A stretch of DNA of 61,213 nt from CALBTQ01 sp036725605 (GTDB lineage Bacteria > Lernaellota > Lernaellaia > Lernaellales > Lernaellaceae), in contig DAIMDW010000032.1 in NCBI GenBank assembly GCA_036725605.1, positions 1-61,213 of the forward strand. The letters run 5' to 3'. Under the pieces are notes generated by a model. The model was not told the origin of the DNA and made no database searches. It was given only the letters and a program-made list of their open reading frames with translations. The translations under genes and the position numbers were made by a program. Shown here in pieces: positions 33,751 through 42,653 of the stretch (within the stretch, counting starts at the first letter, position 1; each line of letters begins with the position of its first letter).

Positions 33751-33778
33751 ATTATAGACATCCGCCGTCGGTTGTCAA
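33751..33778 (-). promoter_or_regulatory. Consensus sigma70 promoter of metK
   Basis: On the minus strand TTGACA (33778-33773) and TATAAT (33756-33751), both perfect, are 16 bases apart. An AACGCA-AA-TGCGTT inverted repeat (33777-33790) overlaps the edge of the -35 box and could be an operator or a chance palindrome. Confidence 0.8.
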
Positions 33779-33810
33779 CGCAAATGCGTTTTAGTCTCAA
33801 CAGGATGGCG

Positions 33811-34746
33811 TTAGTCGCCGTCCAACAGACGTTTTTCGACGATTGTCCGCGCCAGCGTCTCGGCGATCAACTCCGCGCCGTGCTCGTTGAAGTGCACGCA
33901 ATCGATTTCGGGGAAGAAGAAAAAGTCGGGGCGCGTGCGGAATTGCTCGACCAGATCGATGCCGATCGCGCCGGTTCGGGCGATCACCGCGCGGGTGGCG
34001 TCGATGTACTTTAAATGAAGCGACTGATCGGAGTTGGTATGTTCCAGATACGGCGGCACGATCAGAATCGGCACGATGTTGTCGCGCCGCGCCGTCTCGA
34101 CGATCGCGGTCAGGTTTTCCTCATACTGCGGCAGCGGCACGCGCAGGACGCCGGCCGGCTTCGAGCGCGGTTTCATCGTGGTGCGCAGCAGGCGATAGGT
34201 GCGCAGGAAAGCCAATCGTTTCTGGATGGCCAGGACGAAGGACAAGGGTACGCGGGCCTGGTGATCGCTGATGCCGATGCCGCTGTCCATGTGGTCGTTC
34301 CAGCCGAATTCGACGGTCACGATCGCCGGATGATATTGGCGCAGTTCATGCTCCAGGTAACGCTTTCCCTGAAACGAGGTGTAGCCCGAGACGCCGGCGT
34401 TGAAAACCTGCACCGACTTCGCGTAGCCGGCCTCGTGCAACGCCTTGGGCAAAAACGCGGCATAGGACTTGTTGACGTCGACCACCAGCACCGAATCGGC
34501 CATGCAGATAATGCGCGGACCGTAGTTGTTGAAGTGCGGTTCGTTGCCCTCGATTTTCCAGAAGCGAATCGGGTCCGGTTTGCCTTCGACCACCACGTCG
34601 CCGAGCCGGAAGCGGAAATCGGCCACGCCCGGGTCGCCGCGATAATCGAACGTGCGCAGCAGCCCTTCAAACAAAACAAACAAGGCCGCCGCGACGAGCA
34701 GGCCGAATAACAAATTGCGCGTGTGTTTACGGCGCCACCGTCTCAT
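33811..34746 (-). CDS. Membrane-anchored SGNH/GDSL-type hydrolase
   Basis: 311 residues. An N-terminal membrane helix (NLLFGLLVAAALFVLFEGLL) is followed by an SGNH fold: block I ADSVLV with Ser85, block III FGWNDH with Asn150, and block V DCVHFNEHG near residue 282 supplying Asp and His. GDS is replaced by ADS. Such proteins de-esterify or O-acetylate envelope glycans. It overlaps the polytopic glycosyltransferase gene upstream by four bases, which suggests a shared role in surface glycan or lipid modification. Confidence 0.78.
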   Translation of the reverse strand: MRRWRRKHTRNLLFGLLVAAALFVLFEGLLRTFDYRGDPGVADFRFRLGDVVVEGKPDPIRFWKIEGNEPHFNNYGPRIICMADSVLVVDVNKSYAAFLPKALHEAGYAKSVQVFNAGVSGYTSFQGKRYLEHELRQYHPAIVTVEFGWNDHMDSGIGISDHQARVPLSFVLAIQKRLAFLRTYRLLRTTMKPRSKPAGVLRVPLPQYEENLTAIVETARRDNIVPILIVPPYLEHTNSDQSLHLKYIDATRAVIARTGAIGIDLVEQFRTRPDFFFFPEIDCVHFNEHGAELIAETLARTIVEKRLLDGD

Positions 34747-36239
34747 GGCCGGCTCGCCGGCGGTTTGACGACGCGGAAGACGGCGTAGTTGCCTTCCTGG
34801 AATTCCTTGACGAACTCCAAGCTGTGGAAGGTCGCCCGGTTTTCGTCTTTCGGAATCGGGAAGGCGTCGAGGTTCGAATTGACGTGCGGGATGTTGGCGA
34901 AGGTGTAATCCAGAATGACGATCGTCGGCGTCTTTTCGGTCAGCATCCGCTCGAGCGCGTTTTCCTGGATCTTATCGGTGCCCGCTTCCCATTCGATGCT
35001 GACGAAGTTTTCGTGTTCCAACCCGCTTTCGATCACCACGTAGGGGTGAAACTGCTTGTCGGCCAGCACGCGATCCTTGTCGGTGGTGTTGTTGCGCAGC
35101 CACTTCACGACGTTCTGGATGTCGATCGGAAACTGGTTTTTCCGCGCCTGCACGTATCCCAGATTTACCTGGTAGCCGGCGATGACCAGCACCGCCGCCG
35201 TCAGCACGTGCACGAATTCCGGCCGGTGCGAGCGCAGCCAGTCGTGCATGCGGGCCAGCAACAACGCCGCGTAGGGCAACAGCAGCGTGGCGAACGACAG
35301 CGAGTAGCGCTCCAGCGAGGGGTCCATCGTGTTGGTGTACGATTTGTAATGCACCACCGCGAACGGCGCCGCCAGGATCGCCGCGAAGATCCACCCTTGG
35401 CGTTTGTACAGGCTGTAGATCAGGCCGATCAGCAACAGCGCCGCGACCGGCGCGCCCACGCCGTACAAGATGTTCACCGACCAGCCGGTCAGCCGTTCGA
35501 AATCGCTGTACACCCACGGCATGTATTGATGCGCGATGGTCGCGGCGACCTTCGAGAAGTTCGTCGGATCGCCGGTCATTTTGTACGTTTCGTACATGTG
35601 CACGAGGGGGAAAATCGAGCACAGTGCGCCGAAGACGAAGGTGGCGACGATCTTGCGTTTCAACAGCAGCAGCAAACACAACACCGGCAGAAACAGCCAC
35701 GCTTCGTAACGCAGCATGCCCGCGCCGGTGAAGCCGACGGCGGCGATGATGGTATTGAACCACTGATCCTGCTCGCGATTGCGCAGGCGCAAAAACGCGT
35801 ACAAACCCATCGTCAGAAAGAAGATGTACGGCGTTTCGGCAATGCCCGTCGGGCTGGCGCGCAGGTGCATGGGAAAGGCGGCGTAGAGCAGGCCGCCGAA
35901 CAGCGCTTCTTTCGTGCCCAGTTCCTCGCGCAGCGCGCCGTAGAAAAACGCGACGCTGAACGTGCCCACGATCACGCCGAACAGCCGCAGCGGCGTCACC
36001 CAATCGCCGAACAGCCAATACAACGCGTAAATCAACCAGGTGTGCAGCGGGCCGAAATTGGGATCGGGGTAGGGCATGCCGCCGTACACCCAGCCGCGCG
36101 CGAGGTTGATTTTGCTGTAGCTCTCGCCTTCATGGGAGAAGACGTTGCCGAACTGATGATAGAAAAAAAGGCGCAAACCCAACGCCAGGGCAATGATTCC
36201 CCAGAAGTATAATGTTTCTCTTTTCAATTGTTTGCGCAT
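34743..36239 (-). CDS. Polytopic glycosyltransferase, ArnT/PMT (GT39-like) family
   Basis: 498 residues with about ten or eleven membrane helices followed by a soluble domain of about 100 residues. Early loop residues FSHEGESYSKINLARGW with acidic residues match the catalytic loop region of GT-C enzymes (DEG/DE near helix 1-2). TGAGMLRYEAWLFLPVL and FPMHLRASPTGIAETPY are further family-like segments. It would transfer a sugar from a polyprenyl-phosphate donor on the outer face of the inner membrane. Coupled to the SGNH gene. Confidence 0.75.
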   Translation of the reverse strand: MRKQLKRETLYFWGIIALALGLRLFFYHQFGNVFSHEGESYSKINLARGWVYGGMPYPDPNFGPLHTWLIYALYWLFGDWVTPLRLFGVIVGTFSVAFFYGALREELGTKEALFGGLLYAAFPMHLRASPTGIAETPYIFFLTMGLYAFLRLRNREQDQWFNTIIAAVGFTGAGMLRYEAWLFLPVLCLLLLLKRKIVATFVFGALCSIFPLVHMYETYKMTGDPTNFSKVAATIAHQYMPWVYSDFERLTGWSVNILYGVGAPVAALLLIGLIYSLYKRQGWIFAAILAAPFAVVHYKSYTNTMDPSLERYSLSFATLLLPYAALLLARMHDWLRSHRPEFVHVLTAAVLVIAGYQVNLGYVQARKNQFPIDIQNVVKWLRNNTTDKDRVLADKQFHPYVVIESGLEHENFVSIEWEAGTDKIQENALERMLTEKTPTIVILDYTFANIPHVNSNLDAFPIPKDENRATFHSLEFVKEFQEGNYAVFRVVKPPASRP

Positions 36240-36248
36240 CGCTCGACC

Positions 36249-38057
36249 CTACCACCAAAGCGGCAGCCTTGCCAATACGGTCAGCTTGCGTTCCGGGGAA
36301 TTTTCCGGTGCGGCGCTGATGCGCACCGTGGCGATCTGCAGGATCATCGGCGGCACGATCAGCACCTCGCCGTCGCTGCGCCTGCTGCGCTCCAGGGCGA
36401 TCTGCGCCAGGCGCACGCCGGGTCCGGCGACGCTTTCGGATAAATCGATCGTCTCGCGATGTTGCCACAGCAAGGCATCTTGCTGGTCGTAGCAGTCGAT
36501 GTCGATTTGATAGACGTCCGCGCCGCCCGGTTCGTCGGTCAGCTCAATCAGCACCCGCCGGTCGATGCCCGGCACGTAGGGCTCGCTCGCGCGCGGTTGG
36601 CTGATCAACTCCAGGCGCGCCGGCGTTTCATGATTGACGATGCGCCCCTGTCGCGGCCACGCCGGATCGAGCTTGCTCCATTCCACGAACCGCTGCTCGC
36701 CGGCCGGGAAAACATCATCCAGCCGATGGGCGACGAATTCGCCGTTGTCCAACAGCCGCGTGGCCATCCAATCGTGGTCCAGCTCTTCGCTCCAGCGCGG
36801 ATCATCGCGGCGGCGATCCAGGACGATCCCGACGATTTTCTTGTCGCGCAGCAGGCTCGCCAGCCCGTCGCGCTCGGCGATGCCTTGCTCGCGCGGCGAG
36901 AGGTCGGCAAACGAGGCGACGTTGCGCTCGCCGGTCAGCAGATAGTTCATCGCCATGCCGCCGCCGAACACGCCTTCGCCGATATCCAGCCGGCGCAGCG
37001 CTTCGACCCGCGCGGCGCAGTGACGATCCGCCTCGTTCAACGCGCGGTAGGCGAGCGCCGGTCCGCCGATCGTGACGACGATCAACACCAGCGGCAGCGC
37101 GTACCGGCGTCGGTCGTTCGCCTCGGCCACCGGCGGCAGCATCGCGTCGAGGTGCACGGCGGCCGACCATCCCAGCATGGCGGCGGCCACGCCCACGGCC
37201 GTTTCGCGCAACGTCGGCGAGCCGGTGACGATCAATCCGAGCGCGACCAGGCCCATCCACCAGGCGCTGCGGTCGAACAGCGATGCGCGTTTCCACGAGA
37301 GGACGCCGGGGAGAATCAGCAGCCCGCTGCCCGCCAGAGTGAGGATCATCGCCGATGAGCCGAGCAAATCCGCCGCCGGCAGACCGGGCGACAACGCGGG
37401 GATTTCGACGACGTGGCGGAAGATCGTCAGCGGAACGAACAGCGCGAAGAACCCGGCCAGCGCCGCCGGGAAAATACGCCGGGGAGTGTCTTCATCGCGC
37501 CGCGATCCGAGCAGGGGAATGCCCGCCGCGACGATCGGCAGCGCCGCGCCCGGCACGATCCACCAGGCCAGTCCCCAACACAGCCCGGCCGCGATCGCGA
37601 GCCAGTTGGTTCGCTGGGAATACGCGCGGTCCAGCAGGTACAGGCCGAGCACCACGCCCGCCGTCGCGCCTGCCGCCGGCGACGGGTGAATGCTTTCCAT
37701 CAGCGCGAGCGGAATCGCCGCATAGAACAACACGGCGATCATCCCCGCGCGCCGCCGCCCCGTGCGCAGCCCGTGCAGATACAGCAGCAACATCACGGCC
37801 AGCCCGGCCAGCACCGGCAGCCAGCGCATGGCGGGCAGGGTGTCGCCGAGCAGATCGCGCACCTGCGTCTGCAGGAAGTAATGCGGCGCGCCCGGCAGCG
37901 TCCAGTGCCCGACCTCGCTCCACTGCCGCGCATCGAGGATCTGCTCCAGGCTGCGCTCGCTTAACCCGCCGAATAAGCGGGGAAATCCCAGACGCACGGC
38001 CAGCGCCGCCGTCAGGCACAGGGAATAGGCCGGGATGTTCGTCGATGGCTGCTTCAC
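36249..38057 (-). CDS. Polytopic membrane protein with C-terminal periplasmic domain, GT-C-like
   Basis: 602 residues. The first half has about nine membrane helices, with the hairpin segment SERSLEQILDARQWSEVGHW after the first helix, similar to GT39-type proteins. The second half (about 330-602) is soluble and includes a beta-rich part. The clear catalytic acidic pair of ArnT is not obvious, so activity is uncertain. GGAG precedes the ATG. It sits nine bases upstream of the GT39-like gene on the same strand and is probably transcribed with it. Confidence 0.6.
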   Translation of the reverse strand: MKQPSTNIPAYSLCLTAALAVRLGFPRLFGGLSERSLEQILDARQWSEVGHWTLPGAPHYFLQTQVRDLLGDTLPAMRWLPVLAGLAVMLLLYLHGLRTGRRRAGMIAVLFYAAIPLALMESIHPSPAAGATAGVVLGLYLLDRAYSQRTNWLAIAAGLCWGLAWWIVPGAALPIVAAGIPLLGSRRDEDTPRRIFPAALAGFFALFVPLTIFRHVVEIPALSPGLPAADLLGSSAMILTLAGSGLLILPGVLSWKRASLFDRSAWWMGLVALGLIVTGSPTLRETAVGVAAAMLGWSAAVHLDAMLPPVAEANDRRRYALPLVLIVVTIGGPALAYRALNEADRHCAARVEALRRLDIGEGVFGGGMAMNYLLTGERNVASFADLSPREQGIAERDGLASLLRDKKIVGIVLDRRRDDPRWSEELDHDWMATRLLDNGEFVAHRLDDVFPAGEQRFVEWSKLDPAWPRQGRIVNHETPARLELISQPRASEPYVPGIDRRVLIELTDEPGGADVYQIDIDCYDQQDALLWQHRETIDLSESVAGPGVRLAQIALERSRRSDGEVLIVPPMILQIATVRISAAPENSPERKLTVLARLPLWW

Positions 38058-38240
38058 GCGTGTTTCGCTCCGGAAAATGAGCCCCTATCCTAATGGATGC
38101 CCCCGCGCGAGACAACGGACGAAAATCGAAAAAAAGAAAATTGTGCTCCCCCGATTGATTTAACTGTTTGCATTGTAATTCCGATAAGTTAAATGAGTGA
38201 AGGGCGCCTGCTGAAATCCTTTGGGGAATTGGCATAAATC

Positions 38241-38250
38241 GTGCTATAAT
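38241..38250 (+). promoter_or_regulatory. Extended -10 promoter in front of lptC
   Basis: TGC-TATAAT (38242-38250) is an extended -10 element; the -35 region is poor (TTGGGG at 38221-38226). The expected start of transcription, about six bases behind the -10, lies only about five bases before ATG 38262. The lptC mRNA would thus be nearly leaderless and has no Shine-Dalgarno. Confidence 0.55.
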
Positions 38251-38261
38251 GGCCGCACATT

Positions 38262-38819
38262 ATGGGAAAACAACCGCTTCGAATTGCTGCGTTATGTGTC
38301 TTGGTTGTCGTCGGGGGGGCGATCATTTGGATCAACCTTACTGCCGCGCCGGCCAAGCGGCAATCGTCGGATGCCGTCGAGCCCGCCGCCCAGGGAATTC
38401 TCAGCGAATTTGTGTATACCCGCACGCAAGGCGGAGCGATGCAATGGGAGTTACGGGCCCGCGAAGCGGAGTTTTTCCAGCAACGCAACCAGTTGACGCT
38501 CAAGCAGGTCGAGGGCGAGGCCGTGTCCGGCGCGCGGCGTATCACCGTGCAGGGGGAACGCGGCGAGGTCGACCTGGAAAATCGCCGTGGCTCGCTGAGC
38601 GGCAACGTGGTCGGCAAGACGAACGATGGTTACATTTTGCATACGGCACAATTGAATTTCGACGCGCGCAACAAAACGGCGACTACCGATGAAGCGGTGT
38701 TGCTGGAAGGGCCGTCCTTGACGGTCGAAGGTGTCGGCATGGACCTGGATCTGCAAAAACAAAGCTTCGCTCTGCGCGAACGCGTGCGGGCCAGCCTGTG
38801 GCGGGAGACGCGCCAATGA
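38262..38819 (+). CDS. lptC: LPS export protein LptC
   Basis: 185 residues, single N-terminal membrane anchor (LRIAALCVLVVVGGAIIWI) and a beta-jellyroll domain of the LptC/OstA type (YTRTQGGAMQWELRAREAEFF, DNRRG-like ENRRGSLSGNVV). It receives LPS from the LptBFG transporter and passes it to LptA. The end overlaps lptA as ATGA. First gene of a long operon of envelope and regulatory genes. Confidence 0.82.
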   Translation: MGKQPLRIAALCVLVVVGGAIIWINLTAAPAKRQSSDAVEPAAQGILSEFVYTRTQGGAMQWELRAREAEFFQQRNQLTLKQVEGEAVSGARRITVQGERGEVDLENRRGSLSGNVVGKTNDGYILHTAQLNFDARNKTATTDEAVLLEGPSLTVEGVGMDLDLQKQSFALRERVRASLWRETRQ

Positions 38820-39409
38820 AGCGCTGTCTGTTCGCCCTGGCGCTCCTGACGCTGCTGGCCGCGACGCCCGCGCCGGCGCAGCAGGGGGGCATTCTGCCGC
38901 CGAGCTTCGATCCGGACAAGCCGATTCACATCGCCGCCGACCGGCTCGAAGCCGACCAGAACGAAGAGCTGGTGCGCTTCGTCGGCAACGTCGTGGTTGT
39001 GCAGAACGACGCGGTGCTCAACAGCGATTTGCTGATCATCCATTACGAAGGGTCGCAAAAGAAAGACGAGGCCGCCGACGGCGAGTTGGCCGGTTTGGCG
39101 CAGACCGGCGGACAGATCAAGCGCCTGCTGGCGATCGGTCGCGTGCAGATGGTGCAGGGTGAGCGCCGCGCCACCTGCGACCGCGCCGAATACGATCATC
39201 AGACCGGGACGATCGTGCTGACCGGCAATCCCGAAGTGGGACAGGGCCGCGACGTGCTGCGCGGGGCGAAGATCGTCATCCAGGTCAAGGGGCAGCGGGT
39301 GCAGATCGTCGGGCAGGGTTCGCGCCGGGTGACCGCGACGATCGATCCGCGTTCGGCGCGCGATGCGGCGCAGCAGGCGTCGGGCGGCAAGAAGAAGCAG
39401 GAGGATTAG
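38816..39409 (+). CDS. lptA: LPS transport periplasmic protein LptA
   Basis: 197 residues. Signal peptide MKRCLFALALLTLLAATPAPA, then an OstA-like N-domain (PIHIAADRLEAD, VRFVGNVVVVQND, GRVQMVQGERRATCDRAEYD, TIVLTGNPEVGQG). It forms the periplasmic bridge for LPS. ATG 38816 with GGGAG upstream gives the signal peptide; translation is coupled to lptC. The C-terminal tail is Gly/Lys-rich and probably disordered. Confidence 0.88.
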   Translation: MKRCLFALALLTLLAATPAPAQQGGILPPSFDPDKPIHIAADRLEADQNEELVRFVGNVVVVQNDAVLNSDLLIIHYEGSQKKDEAADGELAGLAQTGGQIKRLLAIGRVQMVQGERRATCDRAEYDHQTGTIVLTGNPEVGQGRDVLRGAKIVIQVKGQRVQIVGQGSRRVTATIDPRSARDAAQQASGGKKKQED

Positions 39410-39414
39410 GCGTA

Positions 39415-40149
39415 GTGAATTCGGTTTCGTTGTCGCTGCGCACGGAAAATCTCAGCAAATCCTTTCACCGCCGCAAGGTGGTCGACGGCGTGAGCTTGGA
39501 AGTGCGCAAGGGCGACGTTGTCGGGCTGTTGGGGCCCAACGGCGCGGGCAAGACGACCAACTTCTACATGGTCGTCGGCCTGTATCGTCCCGACGCCGGC
39601 CGGGTCATGCTCGGCGACGAACCGATCACCGAACTGCCGATGTACAAGCGCGCGCGCAAGGGCATCAGCTACCTGCCGCAGGAACCGTCCGTTTTCCGCA
39701 AGCTCTCGGTGGAGGAGAACATCCTGGCGATTCTCGAAACGCTCGAGCTGCCGCCGCAGGAGCAGAAGGAGCGGCTCGAATCGCTGCTGCGCGATCTGGG
39801 CATCACGCATTTGCGCAAGAACAAGGCCTATTCGCTGTCCGGCGGCGAGCGGCGCCGGCTGGAAATTTCCCGCGCGCTGGTCACCAACCCGCATTTCGTG
39901 TTGCTCGACGAGCCCTTCGCCGGCATCGATCCGATCGCCGTGGGCGAAATTCAGAACATCGTCGCCCAACTGCGCGAGCGGGGCATCGGCGTGCTGATCA
40001 CCGATCACAACGTGCGCGAGACGCTCAACATTTGCGATCGCGCGTACATCATTCACCAGGGCAAATTGCTGGAGCAGGGCGATCCGGAGACGATCGCCAA
40101 TTCGCAACGGGCGCGCGAAATCTATCTGGGCGAGAAATTCCGCTTGTAG
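39415..40149 (+). CDS. lptB: LPS export ABC transporter ATP-binding protein LptB
   Basis: 244 residues. Walker A GPNGAGKTT, signature LSGGERRRLE, Walker B VLLDEPFAGID, and H-loop ITDHN are all intact. PQEPSVFRKLSVEENILA is characteristic of LptB. It powers LPS extraction together with LptF/LptG, which are not in this window. GTG start five bases after lptA. rpoN follows, as in many proteobacteria. Confidence 0.96.
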   Translation: MNSVSLSLRTENLSKSFHRRKVVDGVSLEVRKGDVVGLLGPNGAGKTTNFYMVVGLYRPDAGRVMLGDEPITELPMYKRARKGISYLPQEPSVFRKLSVEENILAILETLELPPQEQKERLESLLRDLGITHLRKNKAYSLSGGERRRLEISRALVTNPHFVLLDEPFAGIDPIAVGEIQNIVAQLRERGIGVLITDHNVRETLNICDRAYIIHQGKLLEQGDPETIANSQRAREIYLGEKFRL

Positions 40150-40171
40150 CGGAAGGGGAGCGATACGCGAC

Positions 40172-41599
40172 ATGGCGCTGGAGATGAAATTAAACCTGAA
40201 GCTGCAACAGCAGTTGATCATGACGCCGCAGCTTCAGCAGGCCATCAAGCTGCTGCAACTCAACCACATCGAGTTGGTGCAGGAAGTGCAGCGCGAGATG
40301 CTGGAAAATCCGGTGCTCGAGGAGACGCTCGAAAAGCTGGAAGACCCGCGCCAGTTGCCCGACGTCGGCCAGGAAATCACCGCCCCGCAAACCTCCGACC
40401 AGTGGGACGGCGGCGACAACAGCGTCGATTGGGCGCGCTATTTCGCCGACCGCAGCGTCAGCGATTATCGCGGCGGCTTCAACCGCGAGGACCGCGAAGA
40501 GGTCGAGAGCGTCCTGACGCGCGCGACCGATCTCTCCCAGCACCTCGAATGGCAACTGCACATGACCGCGATGGACGCCGAATCGAAAAACACCGGCATG
40601 GTGCTCATCGGCTACATCAACGACGACGGCTACCTGGGCACGCCGCTGGAGGAGATCGTCGAGCGCGAAAAGCTCGATCCGATCAACGCCGAGTGGGTGC
40701 TCGAACGCATCCAGACCTTCGATCCCACCGGCGTGGGCGCGCGCGATTTGGCCGAATGTCTCTTGATCCAACTCGACACCTTGGGGGTCAAAGATAAAGT
40801 GGTGCGCGCCATCGTGCGCGATCATCTGAAAGACCTGGAGCGTCATGATTACAAGACCGTCGCCAAAGCGGTCAACCTCGAGGTGGAACAGGTGGTGACC
40901 CGCGTGCAAATCATCACCCGCCTCGAACCCAAGCCCGGTCGGCCGTTTTCCGCCGAGCGCGCGCAGTACATCACGCCGGACATCTACGTGCGGCGCGTCG
41001 GCGACGAATACGTGATCACCCTCAACGACGACGGTCTGCCAAAACTGCGGGTGAGCAACTACTACAAGCAGATCCTGCAGGATCTGGAAACCTCGTCGAA
41101 AAAGGAGCGCGAGTACATTCAGGAAAAACTGCGCGGCGCGCTGTGGCTGATCCGCTCGATCCACCAGCGCCAGCGCACGATCTACAAGGTCACCGAAAGC
41201 ATCGTCAATTTCCAGCGCGATTTCCTCGACCAGGGCATCAATTACTTGCGTCCGATGATCCTGCGCGACGTGGCCGAGGACATCAAAATGCACGAATCGA
41301 CGGTCAGCCGGGTGACCACCAACAAATACGTGCATACGCCGCAGGGTATTTTCGAGCTCAAGTATTTCTTCAACAGCGGCATCGCTTCCGACGACGGAAG
41401 CTCGATCGCTTCGGAAAGCGTCAAGAGTATGATCGCCAAAATTATTGAGGAGGAGAATGTAAAGAAGCCGTACTCGGACCAGAAGATCGTGCAGTTACTC
41501 AAGGAACGCGAAGGGCTCAACATCGCGCGGCGGACCGTGACCAAGTATCGCGAGATGATGGGCATCTTGTCATCAACCAAACGAAAGCGCCCATATTAG
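40172..41599 (+). CDS. rpoN: RNA polymerase sigma-54 factor
   Basis: 475 residues. Region I is Gln/Leu-rich (LKLQQQLIMTPQLQQAIKLLQ), the core-binding region follows, an HTH lies around 365-385 (MHESTVSRVTTNKYVHTPQG), and the RpoN box ARRTVTKYRE is near the C terminus. It directs polymerase to -24/-12 promoters with enhancer-binding ATPases. Position between lptB and hpf is the widely conserved order. Confidence 0.97.
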   Translation: MALEMKLNLKLQQQLIMTPQLQQAIKLLQLNHIELVQEVQREMLENPVLEETLEKLEDPRQLPDVGQEITAPQTSDQWDGGDNSVDWARYFADRSVSDYRGGFNREDREEVESVLTRATDLSQHLEWQLHMTAMDAESKNTGMVLIGYINDDGYLGTPLEEIVEREKLDPINAEWVLERIQTFDPTGVGARDLAECLLIQLDTLGVKDKVVRAIVRDHLKDLERHDYKTVAKAVNLEVEQVVTRVQIITRLEPKPGRPFSAERAQYITPDIYVRRVGDEYVITLNDDGLPKLRVSNYYKQILQDLETSSKKEREYIQEKLRGALWLIRSIHQRQRTIYKVTESIVNFQRDFLDQGINYLRPMILRDVAEDIKMHESTVSRVTTNKYVHTPQGIFELKYFFNSGIASDDGSSIASESVKSMIAKIIEEENVKKPYSDQKIVQLLKEREGLNIARRTVTKYREMMGILSSTKRKRPY

Positions 41600-41623
41600 G
41601 CGCGTTCGGTAGGAGGGCAATCC

Positions 41624-42181
41624 ATGAGAGTCAGCGTTACTTTCCGGCATATGGAACCGACTGAAGCCATCAAAGAGTACACTGAGTCGAAACTGCTGAA
41701 GGTCAAACGGTACTTGGACGAACCGATCGAGGCCAACGTGGTGTTGGTTGTCGAGAAGTATCGCCATATCGCCGAAGTTACGCTCAATGCCGGGCGCAAC
41801 GTCATCAACTGCGCCGAGGAAACCGGTGACATCTACAGCGCCATCGATATGGCCATGGACAAGCTGGAGCGGCAGATCAAAAAACACAAGGACAAGGTTC
41901 GTTCGAAAAAGGGCCGCACCAAAGCCGACCGCGAGGCCTTCGAACAGATCGCGGCGGCCTACGAACCCGGCGAGGAAGCCCAGCCGGAATGGGAAACGCG
42001 CATCGTCAACTCCGAAGCCGTCAATCCCAAGCCCATCGGTCTGGAAGAGGCGGTCATGGACATGGATGGAAATCCGCAGAAGGAATTTCTCGTTTTTACT
42101 AATGCAAACAGCAGCCGAATTAATGTAATGTACCGCCGCAAAGACGGGCAGTATGGATTAATCGAAACAATAACGGAGTAG
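41624..42181 (+). CDS. hpf: Ribosome hibernation promoting factor, long form
   Basis: 185 residues: an N-terminal S30AE/YfiA domain (VSVTFRHMEPTEAIKEYTESKL, NVINCAEETGDIYSAIDMAMDKLERQIKKHKDK) and a C-terminal dimerisation domain (PIGLEEAVMDMDGNPQKEFLVFTNANSSRINVMYRRKDG). Long HPF alone dimerises 70S ribosomes into 100S particles under stress. TAGGAGGG precedes ATG 41624. Confidence 0.95.
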   Translation: MRVSVTFRHMEPTEAIKEYTESKLLKVKRYLDEPIEANVVLVVEKYRHIAEVTLNAGRNVINCAEETGDIYSAIDMAMDKLERQIKKHKDKVRSKKGRTKADREAFEQIAAAYEPGEEAQPEWETRIVNSEAVNPKPIGLEEAVMDMDGNPQKEFLVFTNANSSRINVMYRRKDGQYGLIETITE

Positions 42182-42190
42182 ACGTCGAGA

Positions 42191-42649
42191 ATGAAAATCG
42201 CTTCGATTCTGCGACCGGAGTCGGTCGTGGCCGAACTTGCATCCACCGATAAAAACGGCATCTTGAACGAGATGTCGCATGCGCTCTCGGCCGCCGTGCC
42301 GGGCATCGATGAGAAAAAAGTCTTCAAGGCGCTGGCCGAACGTGAGCGCCTGGGCAGCACCGGCATCGGCGCGGGCGTGGCGATTCCTCATGCGAAAATG
42401 CTCGGACTCAACAAAATCTACGGCGCCTTTGGTCGTCATGCCAAAGGCGTGGATTTCGACAGTGTCGACGGCAAGGCCGCCACGCTGTTCTTTCTGTTGA
42501 TCGCGCCCGCCAACAGCGTCGTCAGTCATCTGGCGGCGCTGGAGCGGGTCAACAAAATGTTGCAGGAACCGAAAAACCGCGAAATGATCCTCGCGGCCCA
42601 ACCCGATGAGCTCTACGATTTGATCTGCCGCCTGGACGAGGAAGGATGA
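42191..42649 (+). CDS. ptsN: PTS EIIA-type nitrogen regulatory protein
   Basis: 152 residues of the EIIA-fructose/EIIA-Ntr fold. The phosphorylated His67 is in GVAIPHAK, and the ERERLGSTGIG segment in front is typical. It receives phosphate from the HPr encoded at 44901 and acts as a regulator, not in sugar uptake. It lies between hpf and hprK in a gene order common in proteobacteria. Confidence 0.92.
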   Translation: MKIASILRPESVVAELASTDKNGILNEMSHALSAAVPGIDEKKVFKALAERERLGSTGIGAGVAIPHAKMLGLNKIYGAFGRHAKGVDFDSVDGKAATLFFLLIAPANSVVSHLAALERVNKMLQEPKNREMILAAQPDELYDLICRLDEEG

Positions 42650-42653
42650 ACCG

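Noticed and set aside
33704..33810. SAM or SAH riboswitch in front of metK
   Set aside because: The leader behind the consensus promoter is only about 40 bases and shows no fitting pairing.
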